This document shows, piece by piece, positions 57,311 through 64,000 of a stretch of DNA of 64,000 nt. Below the pieces are notes generated by a model that was not told the DNA's origin, made no database searches, and saw only the letters and a list, made by a program, of their open reading frames with translations. The stretch's first letter is position 1, and each line of letters opens with the position of its first letter. Source of the DNA: Symbiodinium natans (lineage: Eukaryota; Sar; Dinophyceae; Suessiales; Symbiodiniaceae); the NCBI GenBank assembly GCA_905221605.1, contig CAJNDS010002077.1, positions 437,501 to 501,500 of the forward strand, read 5' to 3'. The translations under genes and the position numbers were made by a program.

Positions 57311-60300
57311 TCGCTGAGATGGTCGAGGCGACGTCCACAATTGGCTGTGGGGCACTTGCACCTGGTTCAGGGCTTCCAAAAATCCACGCCGTCTTGTTTG
57401 GTGCCTCATGTACGATTGACCATGACGAGAGTATTGCTGAGAGCTGGCACGCGAGCAGAGTTCGTTGGCACAAGCGTGCTCAGAAAGCTCGAGAACGGTA
57501 GCAGCTATCTCTTCGGGAACATACTGCATGTCACAGGCTGATGCCATCGCCTGCAATGCAACAATCACTGGCTGCATGCGAGGTGCATTTTGTTTTTCTT
57601 CACAGTTCGCGCATGTTTATCTTTCTTCACCTTGCGTTTCGAATATAGCAGTCTGTGAGTATTTGCCAAAGCCTCGCAAATGTAGAAGCGCTGCGGTGGC
57701 AGCTGCTTGGACGAACGTCTGCTCATCCCAGGCACGCCGCAAACCCACGCAAACTCGCAGCTTACCTTGAGGCGAAGCGTGGGAGCTGGCGCTGGCAGTG
57801 CTCCAGGCCGGAGCCTTCCGCTGAGCCGTTGACGTGTTCGGGCCGAGGGCAGCGGGTGAGATCCGCAGCACTCCGGGGCACGGCCTAAACCCCCAACTTC
57901 AGCACCCTACCGGACTGCACATCAATGCACCCTACCCATGCCCACCCATGCTCCGACACCCAGATTCCAGGTGGCTGAGCGGCAACACGTCCCACTTTCC
58001 ACTGCCACAGCGCTGCAGTTGTTTCACAAATTTTCGTATTTTTCGCAGTTCCAGCACGACTTGAAAGAAGAGTCTTTGCGCTTCTAATCCAGTTGCAAGT
58101 TGCAAGGTGTCTTTCAATGCTTCGATTGCAGCGGTCGGTCGCGGAACTCGGTGGGAGGAGCTGGATTTCTCTGGATTTCTCTGGCAGCACGGACTTGATG
58201 TGTTGAAAGCGCAGGAGTGTCTGCAGCTGGCGGCCGCCATGAGAGGTGCACATGTGAAGTATCTCAGGTATCTCGGGTAGCAGTATTTGTCCTCAAAAAG
58301 GCGGCTCCCATCGCCCGGACTTTATCACCTTCAACGCTTTGGCTTTCGGGCTCCGGAGGAGCCCCCCAGAGCCCCCCCAGAGACCAGAGCCTCCCCCCGT
58401 GTTCTCCCTCGGTTTTGGGGGAGGAAGTGGCAACATGGCCTCGCTTTGCTCTCACCGGACAGCGTGCCAGCATTGACGGGATTGCCGCAAAGTTGCACGT
58501 CAGTTGCGACCTCCAAGCGGATGTTTGACTGAACAACGAGTGTTTTTACGGCTCACACGGAGCTCAGGCGGCTGATTGCCGAATCTTGTGGCAGGCGGGT
58601 CTCGAAGCTCAGACATGGTTCGCCAGCCTTGTAGTGAAGAAAGCCTTGCTTTTGGTGGTTGAGATGCTGTGTGTTGAAGATGCCTGAGCCTGAACACACC
58701 CTCGGTTCAGGGCGGGCTCCCCAATGTGGTCGCTGATGTGCTTGGCCCCCCTGTCGCATGGCTGCACATGTAGGGATTTGTAGAGTTCAGGTCCAGGTGT
58801 TTCAGTTTCATGGGGATTTTGAGATGTCCCATTGCCTTGAGGGTCCTGACCAAGATGCTCGATCCAGGTTGCGGAAAGAGGCCGCGAGAATGCTCCAAAG
58901 TTCTTCGGAGGGGCAGTTCCATCGCTCGCTGGAGGCATGTACATTTGTGCAGGGTTGGAAAGTGTCGCAGAGGTGATGCCCGGGTGCCCCATTTTGTCGT
59001 TTCTCGCAGATGAAACCGCTTGTGGCACGGGGGAGGGCCTTGTAGGGTTCACCGATTGTTGGACCATTGCAGCAACAATCTTTCCAGAAAGCCGAAGGGT
59101 AAGCGTTTGAAGTATCGCCATTCCAGGAGACACATCCGATTGTACCAGCCCTGGATGTCCTCTCCGGGCTCGATGGCGGCATGGTTCTTTCTGAGTGGCA
59201 CTGCCTCTCGCGGAGGGAGCTCAGGAGAGGGGGGGGGGGATTGAGGCCGAAAACTTCGAGTAAGCTCGGTGCTCGGCTGTGGCAGGCCCCTCTTCGCCGC
59301 TGGGCAGGCGCTACGACGTGCCAGTGTGCGCAGCAGGAGGCTCTGGCATGTTCAGCCCATTACCCCCCATCCAGCGCAGTGTTCGAAACTTCGCAGGATC
59401 GCTCATCGAGACCCTCATCTGGACGGGAACCGAAAAGTACGCAGATTTTTCATGAGTGTTCCCGGGTGCCTGATTCAGCCTTCTTCGTGCTGTTGCACGG
59501 ACGTTTCAGAGGAGAAGTCCTTCAGTCTGGGCTCTCGGCTTGGAAGAGAAGCGCTTTGTGGTCTGGCATTGGCAGGGGAGAGCCAAAAAAGAGCTGCCGG
59601 AGTGGTCTTCTTTTGCTGGGGTGCTCTGCCTTTGACAATCCCCTAGCATTCCCTTTTCCTAGAGTCCTGTGCAGGATTTCTCTTTCTTCGAGAACAGCTT
59701 CCCGGATGCTGCGGAGACAGATGCCGCTCTGTTCAAACTGACCTGCACAAGTAGAACGGTTGGGACCATGACGACAATGACGATGCCCGATTTTTTTGTC
59801 ATGGGGAACACAGGTTTTCTTTGGCTGAGTTCGAGTTGCCTGATGCACATTGGAGGAGCCGCTGTCCACCCGCATGGCCAGTCCCGTCGCAGGCATGTTT
59901 GGATGGGTCTTAGCATTGTGTACAGGCCGTGGGCATTGCACGAGCAGGAAGCCGACCCGGGACCAGTGGGGCCAGTCGCCCGCAGTCACGGCAGATCGCC
60001 CGAAATCGTGAGGTACCAGACTTCGTGGCCACTTGTCTTGTGAAGCCTTGATGGGCGTCCCTGGCAGGCACGCTTGAAGCTTATGGAAGCCAAAGAGGAC
60101 ATGGAACTGCAGGCCAGAATTCGAGAAAGGTTCAGTAGGGAGGATGAGTTTGCGAATAGCTCTGATGCTTCGTGGGGGGGTCCATTGGGCAGAATCAAGA
60201 CTGACGATAAGGGACTTCAGACATGTTGATCGTGGCAGGCCCAGTCCTGTCCATCTCGCACACGCTGATTCAACACCCTGTTAACTTGTTAACCATTCGC

Positions 60301-60667
60301 TTTCAGGCATTCATTCAAGCTTGCTGAGGAACTTGTACGCTTTTGGGGCTGCGGCGGTGGTCGTATTCATGGCCGTTTTCGTAGTCCTGTCGCAGTGGTA
60401 GTGGTCTCGGGTCGTGGGACAACACACAACACCCAAGTCATCTTAGGCCTAATGCGGTTGATGCGAGAGCCAAGCTCGGAGATTTTGACGAAGAGCCGTG
60501 AACCAAGCCAGGAGCACCATGACGAGGCCTTTGTTTCCGTGGCCCAGCGCGAGCAGCTCAAGCAGGACCGAAGGGGCTGCTAGGTGCGGGCAGCGCCTGA
60601 ACGATTGTCCTGGGCGTTCCAGGAGTACTGGCAGAAATACAACGAGGCCCTTCGTGCGCGTGCGTGC
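57311..60667. other. 3.4 kb without a recognisable gene
   Basis: Open frames up to ~186 codons on both strands (58609-59133 minus, 59181-59741 plus) overlap each other and show no recognised domain. A short tandem CTGGATTTCT repeat occurs near 58160. Confidence 0.4.
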
Positions 60668-60675
60668 GTCCGTGC

Positions 60676-60690
60676 GTGCATGCGTGAGAG

Positions 60691-60728
<38 letters not shown>
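60676..60728. repeat. (GA)n microsatellite
   Basis: About 25 GA units interrupted by GAGAGCGA near the left edge, followed by a short (GT)n. Confidence 0.95.
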
Positions 60729-61645
60729 TGTGTGTTGTGTTTCCTGGCGCTTATCCAGCTTTAGCAAAGCTGCTTCCGAACCTCGGCTTGCTCAGGCGGG
60801 CAGCGCCAAGAAGACCTTAAGCGAGTTTGAGGAGTCCCGCAGCTTAGTCATTTTGGGCTGGGTCGAGCGTTCCGCGTTCCGTGCTTTTCGCGCTGTTCGC
60901 TTTGATGTTCTTTTGTATCTGCCTGCTTTTGCTGGTCCAGGTGGCAGAGGGTGCTGCATGGCGGGAAAGCAGAGGCCACCTGTTCTGCCCTTTGCAACTC
61001 TTAGTTCGTCGTGGGACCTTTGTTTGGCAAGGTCTCGACAACTGCTCCATCTGAAATAGAGGCCGGCTCTGTCAAACCAAGACGGAAACAGACAGTTGAG
61101 AGAAGTAAAAGCCAAGTGTGTGCCGGCAGGATGTGGCAACAAGTCGGGTCAGTGTGGAGGACACGGACTGGCGCATCTCCCACCTTGGCTTCACCAGGTG
61201 GACCCATCCGGCTGCAGCGCGGCCGCAAATGGAGCACTGACAGTAGATGTTTCCAGGCGGTCCGACCATGAGGAGTATGTGTCGGACTACTATCGCCGAT
61301 GCCGCGAGAGGTGTTCTGTGCCAGTTTCTTTGTTAATCTGCCACAGCAAGCGCTATCTTGAGACCAGCCATGTGCAGATGCAGGCACTACATCCCTCTGG
61401 GTCCACGTGGAAGCACTCCAAGAAAGGCCAAGGCGGAGTTTTCCACCTCCTGGCAGTGATATGAGCATCTTGCAGCAGGATGCATCAACTGTTTACGCTC
61501 CAAGGGGGACGCTAGTGAAGATGTGTCTAGCTGTGGTCAGTGACTCGCAGAATTCTCCTTCTCATCGACACCGCCCTTTCATGACAAGCACCTCCGATCC
61601 TTGCTTGAGCAACGGCAGTAATCATCGCGTTTCCTCTAAGCTGTA
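60729..61645. other. No gene recognised
   Basis: The longest frame (61096-61464, 122 codons; Cys-rich start CVPAGCGNKSGQCGGHG) has no family I can name. Confidence 0.4.
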
Positions 61646-61646
61646 A

Positions 61647-61649
<3 letters not shown>

Positions 61650-61690
<41 letters not shown>

Positions 61691-61795
61691 CCCCTGGGGC
61701 GGGCCTCCTCCTTCGGGGGGGGGCTAAGCGTGCAGAGAGAGAGAGAGAGAGAGCGAGAGACAGAGAGAGAGCGAGAGAGAGAGAGAAAGAGAGCA
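61650..61795. repeat. Two (GA)n microsatellite tracts
   Basis: 61651-61690 and 61733-61795, separated by ~43 bp of C/G-rich sequence; the second has GAGAGC and GACAGA interruptions. Confidence 0.95.
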
Positions 61796-62379
61796 CACGT
61801 GGAAGGGCCATGCTCACCCTGTCGTGGACCCAGTGGCAGTCGCGACCCAAGTTTTGCCCATCTGGAGGGCACTTGAAACGAGTTGGCACTGGTGACTGCT
61901 GTGAATGCTTAAATTGGTGCACATCCGATGATGTTAAAGCTCCTGGCATCCTTAACCAAAATCTATGAGGGTTGAAGCAGATTTCTCTTGAAGCTTACTC
62001 TGGCTGTTGTCATGAGCTCTGGGGCAGGTTGAACCCGGCGTGCTGGATTTTGGAGGTGCGCTTCGTCACCCGTAGCGGGTGAGTCGAGGGTGACAGACAG
62101 TGACAGATGACAGACATCCGTTGCAAAGTGTAAGCAAGAGTATATAGCGAGTCAAAGCAGGCTGGAGTCTTGGCTCTGACCGGTTGGACATGCTCTGCCA
62201 GGCGGCGTTTGCCCTTGCATTCTCTTTTGTTCTCTGTACTCCGCACCCGTGGGTGAAATCAAACTCCAAAAGAGGCTGCGACTCCCATTGTGCGTCGCAT
62301 GTACCACTCATGGATGGTGTTGTCAAAGGTGTCCAGTTTGGCCATATTTGGGCCATCTTGGGCCATATTGTGAGGCTCC

Positions 62380-62465
62380 AGGTGCTCTGGACCAGTGCAC
62401 GCGGTGCAACCTGTCGGAGAACCGCATCGAGGACCAAGCACTGGTCCAAGGTCTGCAAGTTGCGT
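62380..62465 (+). other. Possible leucine-rich-repeat exon remnant
   Basis: One frame reads CTRCNLSENRIEDQALVQGL, which fits one ribonuclease-inhibitor-type LRR (L.L..N.I...AL..GL). A single unit next to telomere-type repeats; could be chance. Confidence 0.22.
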
Positions 62466-62524
62466 TTTGGGGTTTAGGGTTTAGGGTTTGGGGTTTAGGG
62501 TCTAGGGTTTAGGGTTTGGGGTTT
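62466..62524. repeat. Interstitial telomere-type repeat (TTTAGGG)n
   Basis: Eight or so units of TTTAGGG / TTTGGGG / TCTAGGG, plus strand. Confidence 0.88.
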
Positions 62525-64000
62525 CAAGAAAGCAGGACAGATCCGTGCCCCTCATCTGCGAGAAGCTGCTTCCGAGAGCACAGGCAGGCCGTTTTCTTGT
62601 CAGAGCTCGCTGTTCCAGAAGCTGCCGACAATGAAACGACCAGGGATGGCATGTAGACTGGGTCTGACTTTTTTGAAGCAGTGGCATTTGGGCTTAGAAC
62701 TTTCAGGAGCCATGTGTTACAGTAGTTCGGGAACAACAAAATGCGCGACAATCCGTGCTTCGACGAGGGCATGGTCACAAGGGGTGAGTATGGTGAGTGG
62801 TAAGGCTGGGACAGGAGAATGCTGAAGACTTAAGTGTGGGATGTCATTGATATACTCGTTGAGACGGCATTGTTTCTACCGTGCACGTGAGCTGTTCAGA
62901 AGTTGCTGGGCAGCGTAGGCCTTTTTTTGAAGGATGCCTGCCTAAGGTGCTTCTTCATGTCTTGGATGCAAGTGGTTCCCGCGATGAGCTTGCTGAAAGG
63001 CATTGAATCTCTCCCACAATCAGATCGGCGTGTCTGGCATGCGCCACTTCGTCCCGCCCTCGGAAAAGCATCGCTATGGGGATTTACGAAAATAATGGAC
63101 CCTTCATATAGACCCCCAAACAGTAGGATTCCTTTCCGGCAGGAGACCGCGCTGCGGAAGAGTGGGCTCAACACGCCGCTTATGGAGCTGAATTTGCAGG
63201 CGCGTGCCATGCTTCGAGCAAGGATGCGGCCTAAAGCCCTAACCCAAACAGCACCAGATTCAAGAATCCAGTTGTAAAACTCTCAGGGTTTTGCCTGGGC
63301 TTGACTGCCTTGCTCCAGGGCAACCGACTTGGTACTCCCTTTGGTCCAACTGTCGCAGCAGCCGATGCGTACGAGCGCGACCTTTGCAGCTTCGTTGATG
63401 CCCCTTTCGATGCAAATACGAGCTTGGGAGCTTCAGGGACGATCCGGGAACTTATTTTCCTTGGGCAAGCCCTAGAAAGACTACCTCATTTCTCAATGGG
63501 TCCGCAAGCCGTAGACCCCAAAACGAAGATCTGGAGCCCCTAGAAACACCAAACCTTCTAGAAACAAACCCGCAAGCGCCATCCATAAAGCCATATGCCA
63601 TTCCACAAGCCCAGGCGCTGAGCCGGGCCACTGAGCTCCGGGCCCTAAGCCTGGCGCAGAACGGGCCGCGGCCCCAGATGTCGGAAATCAGTTCTTTTCT
63701 CCTACGAGGCCCCCTGTTAACGCCTGCTAGACTGTGCCGAACCCTGCTCTGCATTGCTAGCGACCCTCCTGGCTTCGGGGTTCAAGGGGGCTGGTTTGGT
63801 ACTTTATTGGGCTCAAGTTTCAGTGTGTTCTGTGTAACGTTGGCTGGGTCTACAGAGTTGCCACGGTTTGCGCGGGGAACGTTGCTGTCAGGTTGGGCAG
63901 AGTGAACCACGAGCTGGGTCAGGCCATAAATGTTTCCGTTGTGGACAATTCCAAGCAAGTACACCAGGCCGATGCGGATTTCAGCTCAGTTAGCATCGAT
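62525..64000. other. No gene recognised
   Basis: Several frames of 60-124 codons (for example 62903-63277 and 63301-63543) without recognisable motifs. Nothing else seen to the end of the window. Confidence 0.4.

Noticed and set aside
58609-59741. Opposing frames of ~174 and ~186 codons
   Set aside because: Neither has recognisable motifs; in GC-rich dinoflagellate DNA frames of this length arise by chance.

Overview
The window looks like nuclear DNA of a dinoflagellate, most likely a Symbiodiniaceae-type alga. The reasons are: short tracts of CCCTAAA/TTTAGGG telomere-type repeat inside the sequence; several Copia-like and LINE elements with unusual extra domains; pieces resembling the 3' half of the dinoflagellate spliced leader (TTTGGCTCAAG); very low gene density; and a peroxiredoxin-like gene with an in-frame TGA where the family has Cys/Sec. 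The identification rests on these features alone, without a database search.

Region 1 (1-22298) is a tandem pair of nearly identical 6.34-kb LINEs on the minus strand (41-6378 and 6833-22206), each bounded by (CAA)n/(TTG)n microsatellite. Their single ORF carries an AP endonuclease, a reverse transcriptase, zinc fingers and a ubiquitin-specific-protease-like C-terminus. A 9,030-bp Copia-like element (7315-16344, minus strand) with two identical 136-bp LTRs and a 5-bp GTATA duplication sits in the 3' part of the second LINE. The first LINE preserves the empty site.

Region 2 (22299-24210) is repeat-dense and without genes: short tandem repeats, a CGCG-rich repeat array and a ~196-bp near-palindrome.

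Region 3 (24211-38359) is a 14.1-kb plus-strand Copia-like element with 128/132-bp TG...CA LTRs and a primer-binding site matching that of the first Copia element. It holds a 2,823-codon gag-pol frame, a 461-codon ORF in another frame inside it, a methyltransferase-like C-terminal domain, and a 5.3-kb 3' noncoding region packed with small hairpin repeats. The stems of these hairpins show compensatory base changes, and this is the most intriguing feature of the window.

Region 4 (38360-46000) has low-complexity DNA, a decayed DIRS-like reverse transcriptase/RNase H (40314-42016), direct repeats and a fragment resembling a 2-oxoglutarate/Fe(II) oxygenase. Region 5 (46000-64000) is mostly non-coding, with a broken or intron-split GT8 (glycogenin-like) glycosyltransferase at 47030-49795, a candidate selenoprotein of the SelU/AhpC-TSA_2 family at 55079-56017, interstitial telomere-type repeats and (GA)n or CTATG-type microsatellites. 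The mobile elements share no pathway with these two host genes; the window is a small sample of host genes in a sea of young and decayed retroelements.
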